A DNA stretch of 5,732 bases from Acidobacteriota bacterium (GCA_003165615.1 PLWR01000381.1:1-5732), one strand, 5' to 3'. Positions 1-5,732 are shown, numbered from the stretch's first letter. Notes: generated by a model not told the origin, from the letters alone. Numbers and translations are program-made.

Positions 1-478
1 CGTCCGGAATCTCAGGCCCCTGATCCAACTTCGGCCATTCATACTGCCGGTAAAAGGGGTTGTTCAGGCAAATGGACCCTATGCCCCCACAACGGCGGGG
101 CGAGCTGTCTTCTTTCACCAGGTAAAATTCAGGGTGCTTTTGACTCAGCCACGCGGGCGGCAAATAAGGCGTGGTGCTGAGGGCCGTGCGAATACCATGT
201 TGGCGGAGGATGTCGATGGGGCGGTCAAGCCAGGCAAAATGGTGGCGGCACTCTTCCGGCTCCGGGCGCTCCCAATTGGTGTCCACCGGGCACACGACGC
301 GGAACTTCGCCTCTTCCATCAACCAGGCGTCAGTTTCGACCCGTTCACGAGGCCAGTCCTCGGCGTTGTAGTCGGCGCCATACTCAATCTGCTCGTAAGG
401 AAGTTGGGCCGCCGCACAGGGCGCGGCGATCAAACACTTGCCCGCCATCACTGTCACCAAAAAGCGGCGGAGAAACAT
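1..478 (-). CDS. GH42-like secreted beta-galactosidase, N-terminal part (cut by left edge)
   Basis: An open minus-strand frame starts at ATG 478-476 and stays open to base 1 (159 codons). Residues 1-24 look like a Sec signal peptide: FLRRF, a hydrophobic stretch, then APCAAA before Q25, so export is likely. The mature start resembles the glycoside hydrolase family 42 TIM barrel: YGADYN (33-38) with W42, EPEE (73-76), FAWLDRPIDIL (81-91) and TPYLPPAWL (103-111), then a region ending NNPFYRQY (139-146). GH42 enzymes hydrolyse beta-galactosides; the catalytic glutamates would lie beyond the edge. Oddities: C63 sits where the family usually has Arg, P72 where Leu is common and C77 where Gly is usual. 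After residue 146 I expect a helix leading to the catalytic Asn-Glu, but the remaining residues (EWPKLDQGPEIPD) do not fit. The gene may therefore be degenerate or deleted. The family call is fairly sure; intactness is not. Confidence 0.7.
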   Translation of the reverse strand, partial: MFLRRFLVTVMAGKCLIAAPCAAAQLPYEQIEYGADYNAEDWPRERVETDAWLMEEAKFRVVCPVDTNWERPEPEECRHHFAWLDRPIDILRQHGIRTALSTTPYLPPAWLSQKHPEFYLVKEDSSPRRCGGIGSICLNNPFYRQYEWPKLDQGPEIPD

Positions 479-485
479 TGAAGGA

Positions 486-490
486 CTCCT
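486..490 (-). promoter_or_regulatory. Ribosome binding site of the GH42-like gene
   Basis: The minus strand reads AGGAG seven bases before ATG 478-476. It supports this start codon, and the signal peptide that begins there agrees with it. Confidence 0.6.
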
Positions 491-924
491 GAGGAAGAAC
501 TCCGGGACTGGCCAACCCGAAATTCCGTTTTTCTTTTCCACCCAACCGCGAATATAAACCCAACCGCCACCAATCACAGGGTCCATTCGAGCTAATCCAG
601 ACCCATGTCTTCTAATACGATACTCCTCTCAAGTCAAGTTGATTTTTCATAGATGAATTAAGTCGACAGAATTGGTGGAATTATTCTCATGGTTTCGATA
701 TTCAGAGAACAAACATGCAGTCAGCATCGGTTTCTTTCCATTTCTTCTGCTAAAACCTAGCCTTCTAACAGCTAGACCAGGGGGAAATTTCGGTCATGGA
801 CCTTGCACTGGACTTACTGCGGGGATTTGATCTTTGCGATTCGCCCTGGCCGACACCATGCCCGTATGGTCAAAATATTCGGCCGGACGATTTAGCGCCA
901 GATTACGTACGATCTACGGTCACC
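491..924. other. Unassigned intergenic stretch, partly AT-rich
   Basis: I recognise no intact gene here. Bases about 590-780 are visibly richer in A and T than the flanks. They include three GAATT copies between about 654 and 685 and a weak 5-bp inverted repeat CTAGC/GCTAG (757-761, 771-775) with a 9-base loop, too small to call a terminator. A plus-strand frame opens at ATG 796 behind GGGGGA (780-785), but its first 43 codons match nothing I know and it runs into the transposase remnant at 925. Part of this stretch may be the left end of that insertion element; no terminal inverted repeat could be identified. Confidence 0.4.
612..637 (-). promoter_or_regulatory. Weak candidate promoter for the GH42-like gene
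   Basis: The minus strand reads TTGACT (632-637) and TATTAG (612-617). The hexamers are decent, but the spacer is only 14 bases, shorter than the 16-18 favoured by sigma70. The leader to ATG 478 would be about 125 bases. Low confidence. Confidence 0.18.
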
Positions 925-1008
925 ATGCGAAACAAACAATGGGCGCGGTTGTTGGCCTATGTAACAGGACCGGTAAACGAGTAGTCGCTCCGGCAAAATG
1001 AATACGAG
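925..1008 (+). pseudogene. N-terminal remnant of an integrase-type (rve) transposase
   Basis: The frame from ATG 925 reads MRNKQWARLLAYVTGPVNE, a TAG stop at 982-984, then SLRQNEYEA in the same frame. From memory, this closely resembles the start of a transposase group with a DDE integrase core, common in Acidobacteria and related soil bacteria, whose N-terminus runs WARLLAYVTG-VNQELLL-QNEYLAAEN. The remnant keeps about 28 of more than 300 residues and has a nonsense codon, so it is dead. Similarity ends at about 1005-1008, exactly where the antisense TPR remnant begins, so the boundary looks like an insertion or deletion junction. The strand and start are clear. The family call rests on a short stretch and needs a database search. 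Confidence 0.55.
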
Positions 1009-1414
1009 GCTCAAGTTGATACGCTTTGTCGAACTCCGCAGCGGCTTGAGCGCCTTCGTGTTTTTCATGCAGCGCCAATCCTAATTGGTAATGGGCCACC
1101 GCGAAATTGGGTGCCAACCTTAGAGCAGAGGGCAACTTCTCAACCGAGCAGCAATGCTTCCCTGTCGCCGGAGCAAGGGGGGGGGGCCTGGTTGCCTGAC
1201 TCGCCGCCTGAAACATCATGCTCGCTTCATGCAGAGCCTGCGCTCTCCGAAACGCCTCTGCCGCTTGGTCGATGTCTCCTCTCTGCTTCAACGCCAAGTA
1301 GGCCGGTCCGTTCTGGCCGATGGAACTCAATTTGCGGCAGGGAACGGTTTTCTCGTATGTCATGGATAAGTACGATGGGGATGACGAAAAGCCCCACCAA
1401 GACGGAGTTTTCAC
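1004..1414 (-). pseudogene. Frameshifted tetratricopeptide-repeat (TPR) protein remnant
   Basis: On the minus strand a frame from GTG 1414-1412 contains two clear TPR-like blocks. Block one (about 1309-1190) includes AYLALKQRGDIDQAAEAFRR, and block two (about 1129-1004) includes ALRLAPNFAVAHYQLGLAL and FDKAYQLEPR. Both show the usual TPR pattern of small, aromatic and Leu/Ala positions. Between them the frame reads unlike a TPR, whereas SGDREA appears in another frame at 1172-1155, as expected for the missing helix turn. A 10-C run (minus strand) lies in the same gap. At least two frameshifts are therefore likely. TPRs are protein-protein interaction scaffolds; the parent protein cannot be named. 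The first 35 codons are not TPR-like, and the true start is unknown. After residue 137 the frame is read antisense into the transposase remnant, so the original 3' end is lost. Confidence 0.65.
1177..1186 (+). repeat. Homopolymer tract of 10 G
   Basis: Ten consecutive G on the plus strand (C on the TPR-sense strand) lie inside the TPR remnant, next to the point where its frame breaks. Such tracts slip easily in replication and are also prone to sequencing error. Confidence 0.9.
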
Positions 1415-1604
1415 TTTTCACTACGCAATCTCCACCAAACCCCAGTTCGAGGCCGCGACGCTGGCAAAATTTTGGCCGCGAGCAGGCAAATCCATTGCAA
1501 ATCGACAGGGTCGATGCAGTAGACAGGTGCGATCATAAGTCCTCTCCGTTATAGCTATCTTTACGGGAGAACTCTCCATTCTTAACCGACGCAGGACATT
1601 TCAT
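1415..1604. other. Unassigned stretch with a possible 41-codon minus-strand ORF
   Basis: No recognised gene. On the minus strand ATG 1536-1534 follows GGAG (1547-1544) by seven bases and opens a 41-codon frame that ends at TGA 1413-1411, overlapping GTG 1414 of the TPR frame. It starts MIAPVYCIDPVDLQW. A second frame in the same place reads RGQNFASVAASNWGLVEIA before a stop. Either could be part of the original 5' end of the decayed TPR gene, or chance. I do not call a gene here. Confidence 0.25.
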
Positions 1605-1636
1605 TATTTGAAATACAGATATCGCTATTTGAAATA
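1605..1636. promoter_or_regulatory. Twin palindromic operator candidate (TATTTGAAATA x2)
   Basis: TATTTGAAATA occurs at 1605-1615 and again at 1626-1636. Each copy is a perfect inverted repeat (TATTT, G, AAATA). The copies are 21 bp apart, two turns of B-DNA, so bound dimers would sit on the same face of the helix. The second ends five bases before the -35 box of the operon promoter. This arrangement is typical of a transcription-factor site. The regulator is not encoded in the window, and the position just upstream of -35 would suit either an activator or a repressor. Confidence 0.5.
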
Positions 1637-1641
1637 TCTTC

Positions 1642-1669
1642 TTGACGCGCCAAGTGGACCGGGCATAAA
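1642..1669 (+). promoter_or_regulatory. Sigma70-like promoter of the catabolic operon
   Basis: TTGACG (1642-1647) and CATAAA (1664-1669) are separated by 16 bases, matching five and four of six consensus bases. Transcription would start at about 1675-1678, almost on the GTG at 1679. The first gene, now decayed, would have had a very short leader or none. Confidence 0.45.
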
Positions 1670-1678
1670 CTTCGGAAT

Positions 1679-2323
1679 GTGTCACATTGGATTCGTTTGG
1701 AAGAAGATCTCAAAGATGTGCTTTCCACCCCCAACCCGGAGGATGCGGCGTTCTTTCGCGAGCTAGAGGGGGACCGCGTCATTCCTGGAGTGGGAAGCCA
1801 GATTGGTCCGAGCCTGGCTCGACGGGCAGGGCGCGCTGCCCAAGCCGCCGGCGCGAAGATGCGGATTATCGGGACAGCCGTCCACTGCGGGGCGCTGGCA
1901 GCTGGTCCCCTGGCGGAGGCGGGCGTCAAGATCCAGTGCGTTGACTTACTGGATCCCTCGTCCTTCGGTGCCTTGCCCGATGCTCCCAAGGTAATCTTCA
2001 TAGCTGGCCGGAAGTTCGGCTCGACCGGGGGCGAGAGCCTGACCTGGGCAATGAACGCTCACGTGTCGGCGCTCGTTGCCCTTCCCGAGTGGCAATATCT
2101 AATGCCTGTCGTCTCGGGAGTCGCCACGGAGGCGATAGCGCCCGAGCCCCTCGGTGAGTACTCCCAGTCGGTGCTGCCGCGTGAGCGGAGGTTCGAATAC
2201 TTTTCCGCTTGTTGCGGCACGTCGGTCACACTGCTGCGGCTGAATTACGCCGCCGAACTCCGCTGCGCCGTGTGGCTCGACATCGACGCCAGGGAATTCG
2301 AGGGCCGGAGAGTAAAACTATGA
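1679..2323 (+). pseudogene. Decayed NAD-dependent epimerase/dehydratase (SDR family)
   Basis: The frame gives 214 residues from GTG 1679, with no Shine-Dalgarno sequence and a possibly leaderless start. It resembles extended SDR epimerase/dehydratases: a glycine-rich NAD(P) loop GVGSQIG (37-43), VDLLD (88-92), VIFIAGRKFG (105-114), LTWAMNAHVSALV (121-133), GEYSQS (159-164) and RLNYAAELR (187-195). Family members I know are about 330-350 residues. Two losses are visible. After ALV (133), about 20 residues leading to the serine motif ([S/T]GN[I/V]Y) are missing, and SGNI survives only in the +1 frame at 2088-2099, followed there by TAA. The C-terminal substrate-binding part of about 120 residues is also gone, with the protein ending soon after LDI (200-202). 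The fold and active site should be broken, so I call a pseudogene although the frame is open. Its 3' end still provides the coupling signal for the next gene. Confidence 0.65.
2307..2323 (+). promoter_or_regulatory. RBS and ATGA start/stop overlap of the dehydrogenase gene
   Basis: GGAG at 2307-2310 precedes ATG 2320 by nine bases, and ATG overlaps the TGA stop (2321-2323) of the upstream SDR frame. This settles the dehydrogenase start at 2320: the in-frame extension upstream to 2209 only reads the SDR gene in a wrong frame. It also indicates translational coupling. Confidence 0.7.
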
Positions 2324-3303
2324 GCAATGTAAAAGTTGTGGTTACTGATTTCATTGAGCCCGATCTCGAGTGGGAGGCCAAGGAATTGGCCCGGCGCGGC
2401 GTTGAGTTCCGGACTCATCAGCTCAAGTTCGCCCCGAGTACCGATGTCATCGCGGCGACCCGCGATGCTGACCTTGTGATTGTCAATATGGTGCCGATTA
2501 CCACCGAGGTGATTTCCAATTGGGAAAAGTGCCGCCTGGTCATCCGTCACGGCGTCGGCTATGACAACGTGGACGTGAAGGCGCTCAGGAAAGTGGGCAT
2601 CCCGCTCTGTTACGTTCCCGATTACTGCGCGGAAGAAGTCGCCGAACAGGCCATCGCCCTGCTGTTCGCGTTGGGCCGAAAGCTGGTGGCCAGTCGCCGG
2701 GTACTCGAAAGTTCTTCGGCCCAGGGGTCGTGGGATTTTGCCGGCGTTGTTCCCATGTTCCTGATGGCTGGGCAGAACCTGGGAATCATTGGTTGCGGCC
2801 GCATCGGCTCTCTCGTCTATCGCAAACTGAAATCTTTTGGATTCAAATTCCTGATTTGCGATCCGTACCTCTCGTGCGAGCAGAAGCGCGAGTTGGGAAT
2901 TGAGGTGGTGGACGAGGAAACCGTGTTCCGCAACTCCGACTACGTCACCATCCACACGCCTCTGACGGCTGAAACGCGGCATCTAGTGAACGCCCGCACC
3001 CTCGGAATGATGAAACCCACCGCCTATCTCGTCAACACGGCGCGCGGGCCAATGGTGGACGTGCCGGCGTTGGCGGAGGCGCTGCGAAACGGGGTGATCG
3101 CCGGGGCCGGAATCGATGTCTTCGAGGTGGAGCCGCCGCCGCGCGACTTCCCGCTCTTCGGCTTGCCCAACGCGATCTTGACGCCGCACCTCTCTTGGTA
3201 TTCCGAAGACTCCGGCCGCCGCATCCGGGAGTTGATCATGGTGGAGATCGACCGTTTCCTGGCCGGACAGCCCCCACGCTACACCGCTAACTGCTTGGCT
3301 TGA
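2320..3303 (+). CDS. D-isomer-specific 2-hydroxyacid dehydrogenase, CtBP-like
   Basis: This 327-residue protein is full length for the family. It interconverts a 2-hydroxy acid and its 2-oxo acid using NAD(H) in the cytoplasm. The flexible N-terminal substrate domain carries RHGVGYDNVD (76-85) and CYVPDYCAEEVAEQA (97-111). The Rossmann domain has GIIGCGRIG (155-163), with an acidic residue at D181 that favours NAD over NADP. The catalytic triad is complete: R242 in NTARG, E271 in DVFEVEPP and H290 in LTPH. The YVPDYC segment resembles bacterial proteins annotated as C-terminal-binding-protein-like dehydrogenases more than classical SerA; there is no ACT domain. The substrate is unknown. The gene overlaps the SDR remnant by 4 bp and is followed after 10 bases by the aminotransferase, so a joint pathway handling 2-oxo acids is plausible. 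Family assignment is firm, substrate open. Confidence 0.93.
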   Translation: MSNVKVVVTDFIEPDLEWEAKELARRGVEFRTHQLKFAPSTDVIAATRDADLVIVNMVPITTEVISNWEKCRLVIRHGVGYDNVDVKALRKVGIPLCYVPDYCAEEVAEQAIALLFALGRKLVASRRVLESSSAQGSWDFAGVVPMFLMAGQNLGIIGCGRIGSLVYRKLKSFGFKFLICDPYLSCEQKRELGIEVVDEETVFRNSDYVTIHTPLTAETRHLVNARTLGMMKPTAYLVNTARGPMVDVPALAEALRNGVIAGAGIDVFEVEPPPRDFPLFGLPNAILTPHLSWYSEDSGRRIRELIMVEIDRFLAGQPPRYTANCLA

Positions 3304-3313
3304 AAGGAATAAG

Positions 3314-4642
3314 ATGAACAAGGTGAATAAACAGGTAACATCGGTGAAGGGTCCTTTGCCCGGTCCCCAATCCCAGGAACTGTTCACGCGCTGGGCGCGC
3401 GTGGAGGCGCAATGCACGGGTTACCAGGCCAAAGTCGCGTGGGACCACGCTTCCGGCGTGGTGGTGACCGACGTCGACGGCAACACGTTCATCGATTGGA
3501 CCTCCGGAGTTCTGGTGACCAACGTCGGGCACTGCCATCCGGATCTGGTCAAGGCCGTACAATCGGCGGCCGCAAAGCTCCTGAACAATTACGAGTGCCT
3601 GCATCCCGGGCGGGTGGAAGCCGCGGAAAAGCTGATCTCCGTCTTGCCGCCCCACCTCGACAAGTGTTTTTTCCTCACCACCGGCAGCGAGGTGACCGAA
3701 GCCGCCCTTCGCATCATGAAGCGGAAGACCGGCAAGTTTGAGGTCATTAGTTTCTTCGGTGGCTTTCACGGCCGCACCTACGCCGCCTCGAGTGCGGGAG
3801 GGCTGCCGGGCCCGAAGAAGGGTTATGGCCCCACCGTGCCCGGCTCGATTCGTGTGCCGTTCCCTTACTGCTATCGCTGCCCGTTCCGCGCTGACCCGGC
3901 CATCTGCGACATGCTGTGCCTCGACTACATTGAAGACGCCGTGCGCGCCAACAGCACCGGCAGCTTGGCGGGGCTGATCGTTGAACCTTATTTGGGGGCG
4001 GCGGGCTTCATCTTTCCTCCGCAAGGCTGGTTGAAACGGCTGGAACAATGGCTACGCGGGCGCGGGCTGTTGTTCACGCTTGACGAAGTGCAGTCCTCTT
4101 ACGGCCGCACCGGGAAATTCTGGGCGATGGAGTGGGAAGGGCTGACTCCCGATCTAGTCAGCATCGGCAAGGGCATTGGCAGCGGTGTTCCGGCCTCGGC
4201 GATTGCGGCTCGCGGCGAGGTTATTGGGACGCTGGGGCCAGGCGAAATGAGCAGCACCATGGGCGGCAATCCTCTCTCGAGCGCCGCGGTCATCGCGGTG
4301 GTTGACATCATGAAGCGTGAACATCTGGAGGAAAATGCCCTGCGTATCGGCAAACTGATGAAGTCGCGCCTGCTGGAAATGCAGGAGAAATCTCCGTTTG
4401 TGGGCGATGTTCGCGGTATGGGACTGGTGATGGGCATTGAGCTCGTGAAAGACAAGGCGACCAAGGAGCCCGCGCCCGATCTGACTCGCAAATTGATCGA
4501 CCTCGCGGCCGAGAACGGCCTGCTGATTGGTTCCGTCGGCGTTTTCGGAAACGTGATTCGCGTGGCCCCCCCGCTGGTGATTTCCGAGGCTGAAGCCCAC
4601 GAGAGTCTGGACATCTTTGCCAAGGCGCTTTCATTGCTATGA
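3314..4642 (+). CDS. Class III PLP-dependent aminotransferase (GABA/acetylornithine type)
   Basis: This 442-residue protein is full length for fold type I class III aminotransferases. These move an amino group, often a terminal one (4-aminobutyrate, ornithine, diamines), to a 2-oxo acid. ATG 3314 follows AAAGGAA (3303-3309) by four bases. Visible elements are DWTSGVLVTNVGH (61-73), the PLP phosphate loop TGSEVTEAALR (123-133), FFGGFHGRT (147-155), E224 in IVEP, D257 and Q260 in LDEVQSSYGRTGKFW, the Schiff-base lysine K286 in SIGKGIGSG, T315 in SSTMGGNP and RVAPPLVI (416-423). All key residues are present. Four cysteines lie together at C186-x2-C189-x8-C198-x3-C202 (YCYRCPF...), a pattern I recall from archaeal and bacterial GABA-type members. 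The stop overlaps the next start (ATGA, 4639-4642). The amino donor cannot be deduced; GABA or another omega-amino acid is the first guess. Confidence 0.92.
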   Translation: MNKVNKQVTSVKGPLPGPQSQELFTRWARVEAQCTGYQAKVAWDHASGVVVTDVDGNTFIDWTSGVLVTNVGHCHPDLVKAVQSAAAKLLNNYECLHPGRVEAAEKLISVLPPHLDKCFFLTTGSEVTEAALRIMKRKTGKFEVISFFGGFHGRTYAASSAGGLPGPKKGYGPTVPGSIRVPFPYCYRCPFRADPAICDMLCLDYIEDAVRANSTGSLAGLIVEPYLGAAGFIFPPQGWLKRLEQWLRGRGLLFTLDEVQSSYGRTGKFWAMEWEGLTPDLVSIGKGIGSGVPASAIAARGEVIGTLGPGEMSSTMGGNPLSSAAVIAVVDIMKREHLEENALRIGKLMKSRLLEMQEKSPFVGDVRGMGLVMGIELVKDKATKEPAPDLTRKLIDLAAENGLLIGSVGVFGNVIRVAPPLVISEAEAHESLDIFAKALSLL

Positions 4643-5732
4643 CTGAATTCTCCCCATCGGAAATCCGCGCGACGGTCGAGGCCGTGCGTGCTGACGCCGT
4701 GCAGTTTCTTTGCGATCTGATTCGCTTTCCCTCTCTGTCCGGCCAGGAACGGGAAACGGTTGATTGCGCCGCCGCGCGCTTCGCGGAACTCGCGGAGGTG
4801 GAGCGCGTCGCGCTCTCGAACTCACTTCGGGACGATGAGGACTACGCTGATCCCGTGCCCGGGCTCGAGTACGAGGGGCGTTCAAATCTGCGTCTGCGCG
4901 TGGCCGGGACGGGTGGCGGCCAATCGCTGCTGTTCAACACCCATCTCGATGTGGTGCCAGCATCCGAAGGGCAAGGTCATGCATTTGAACCACGCGTGGA
5001 GGCCCAGCGCGTGTATGGACGCGGCGCCTGCGATGCCAAAGGGCAGGTGGCGACGATCTACGCCGCGCTACTGGCCGCCAGGCGGCTGGGCTTGCAGCTA
5101 CGGGGTGACGTCCTGGCGCACCTGGTGGTGGAAGAAGAGGTGGGAGGCAATGGGACGCTGGCCATGGTGCGACGCGGCGAACACGCGGACGGCTGCCTGG
5201 TGATGGAGCCCACCGAGCTCCGCATTCTATCTTCGGTGCGCGGGGCGGTGTGGTTTCGCGTGATCTGCACCGGCCGGCCCGGCCACAGCGGCCGCGCGGG
5301 CGATACGGTGAGCGCTCTGAAAATGGTCATTCGCGCCATGGAGATTCTCGAACAGTATCACGCCCGCCTGCTGGCTGCCTCGCGCGGCATCCCGCTCTTT
5401 GATCAGTTTCCGAACCCCATGCCGATCACCTTTGGGAAGCTCGCGGCGGGGGACTGGCCGGCCACGGCGCCGGCGCGTGCTGTTGTGGAGGGCGTGCTGG
5501 GCCTTCTCCCTAATAAAACCCGTTACCAGGTGATGGAGGAGATGCGCCAGGCACTGCTCGAATGCGGAGACGCCTGGCTGCAGGAACACTTCCAGCTCGA
5601 GTTCATGTACCGGCACGACTCCCACGTTCTGGATCCTGGGCATCCCCTGGTCACGCGCCTGCAGGCGTGCTGCCGCGAGAATGGAGCACAGGGCGAAGTG
5701 AGCGCCATGACCGCTTCCTGCGATTCCTGGTT
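4639..5732 (+). CDS. M20 family metallopeptidase/deacylase (cut by right edge)
   Basis: The frame is open from ATG 4639, which overlaps the aminotransferase stop, to the edge: 364 codons of a family usually about 380-430 long. No clear Shine-Dalgarno sequence precedes it, so translation probably depends on coupling. M20 enzymes (ArgE, DapE, aminoacylase-1, carboxypeptidase G2 relatives) use two zinc ions to hydrolyse amide bonds of N-acyl amino acids or small peptides. Visible motifs are NTHLDVVP (metal ligand H102, D104), GRGACDAKG (bridging D132), VVEEEVGGNGT (catalytic E166, metal E167), MEPTE (metal E190) and GRPGHSG with H216 in the dimerisation domain. The last metal-binding histidine should lie just beyond the window, after MTASCDSW. 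There is no signal peptide, so it is cytoplasmic. The sequence does not decide between ArgE-, DapE- and acylase-like activity. Its place in the operon suggests it releases the amine or amino acid used by the aminotransferase. Confidence 0.9.
   Translation, partial: MTEFSPSEIRATVEAVRADAVQFLCDLIRFPSLSGQERETVDCAAARFAELAEVERVALSNSLRDDEDYADPVPGLEYEGRSNLRLRVAGTGGGQSLLFNTHLDVVPASEGQGHAFEPRVEAQRVYGRGACDAKGQVATIYAALLAARRLGLQLRGDVLAHLVVEEEVGGNGTLAMVRRGEHADGCLVMEPTELRILSSVRGAVWFRVICTGRPGHSGRAGDTVSALKMVIRAMEILEQYHARLLAASRGIPLFDQFPNPMPITFGKLAAGDWPATAPARAVVEGVLGLLPNKTRYQVMEEMRQALLECGDAWLQEHFQLEFMYRHDSHVLDPGHPLVTRLQACCRENGAQGEVSAMTASCDSW

Noticed and set aside
134..481. Plus-strand ORF of 115 codons
   Set aside because: It lies opposite the GH42-like frame, which has a signal peptide, family motifs and a ribosome binding site. 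The plus-strand product has none.
757..775. CTAGC/GCTAG inverted repeat as a terminator
   Set aside because: The stem is only 5 bp with a 9-base loop, and no convincing T run follows on either strand.
796..984. 62-codon plus-strand ORF with GGGGGA upstream as a separate small gene
   Set aside because: Only its last 19 codons resemble anything, and these match a transposase start at 925. The upstream 43 codons are unrecognised, and the stop interrupts the transposase frame.
1111..1554. Plus-strand ORF of 147 codons opposite the TPR remnant
   Set aside because: Low-complexity, Ser/Pro/Arg-rich translation typical of antisense GC-rich DNA. The minus strand carries the recognisable TPR blocks.
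2209..2319. Upstream extension of the dehydrogenase to a start at 2209
   Set aside because: This part overlaps the SDR-like frame, has no family similarity, and ATG 2320 has a good ribosome binding site and the normal family N-terminus.
2245..2982. Long minus-strand open frame (245 codons) opposite the dehydrogenase
   Set aside because: It is the antisense of a gene with a complete set of catalytic motifs. Its own translation shows no recognisable domain and reflects the GC-rich third positions of the real gene.
3287..4048. Minus-strand open frame (253 codons) opposite the aminotransferase
   Set aside because: Antisense shadow of a well-supported class III aminotransferase; no motif of its own and it crosses a gene boundary.
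1..5732. CRISPR array, tRNA, rRNA or defence system
   Set aside because: I saw no regularly spaced direct repeats, no tRNA-like cloverleaf sequence, no conserved rRNA stretches and no nuclease, toxin or defence domains.

Overview
The window looks like chromosomal DNA from a GC-rich, probably free-living heterotroph with many catabolic genes. The secreted GH42-type glycosidase, the Acidobacteria/Verrucomicrobia-style TPR remnant and the transposase fragment all point loosely towards Acidobacteriota, Verrucomicrobiota or Planctomycetota. This is a guess from protein style; no phylogenetic marker is present.

Layout. (1) Bases 1-478, minus strand: the start of a signal-peptide-bearing GH42-like glycosidase that runs off the left edge. 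It has a good ribosome binding site, but several substitutions at conserved-looking positions and loss of recognisable homology near the edge. (2) Bases 479-1604: about 1.1 kb without an intact gene. It holds a short plus-strand remnant of an integrase-type transposase (about 925-1008). This abuts a frameshifted minus-strand TPR gene remnant (about 1004-1414), which contains a 10-G tract. The rest is unassigned. (3) Bases 1605-1669: two identical 11-bp palindromes exactly 21 bp apart, directly upstream of a sigma70-like promoter. (4) Bases 1679-5732, plus strand: a tightly packed operon with 4-bp ATGA overlaps at two of three junctions and a 10-base gap at the third. Its genes are a decayed NAD-dependent epimerase/dehydratase (SDR), an intact D-2-hydroxyacid dehydrogenase of the CtBP-like type, an intact class III PLP aminotransferase, and an M20 metallopeptidase/deacylase cut by the right edge.

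How the genes may work together. An M20 amidohydrolase could release an amino compound from an N-acyl or peptide-like precursor. The aminotransferase could move its amino group to a keto acid, and the hydroxyacid dehydrogenase could reduce or oxidise the resulting 2-oxo/2-hydroxy acid. The SDR would have supplied another redox or epimerisation step before it decayed. The substrate cannot be read from the sequence. The main points of interest are the operator-like twin palindromes, the SDR pseudogene that keeps the translational coupling site for the next gene, and the unassigned catabolic cassette. I see no convincing evidence for a wholly new type of system.
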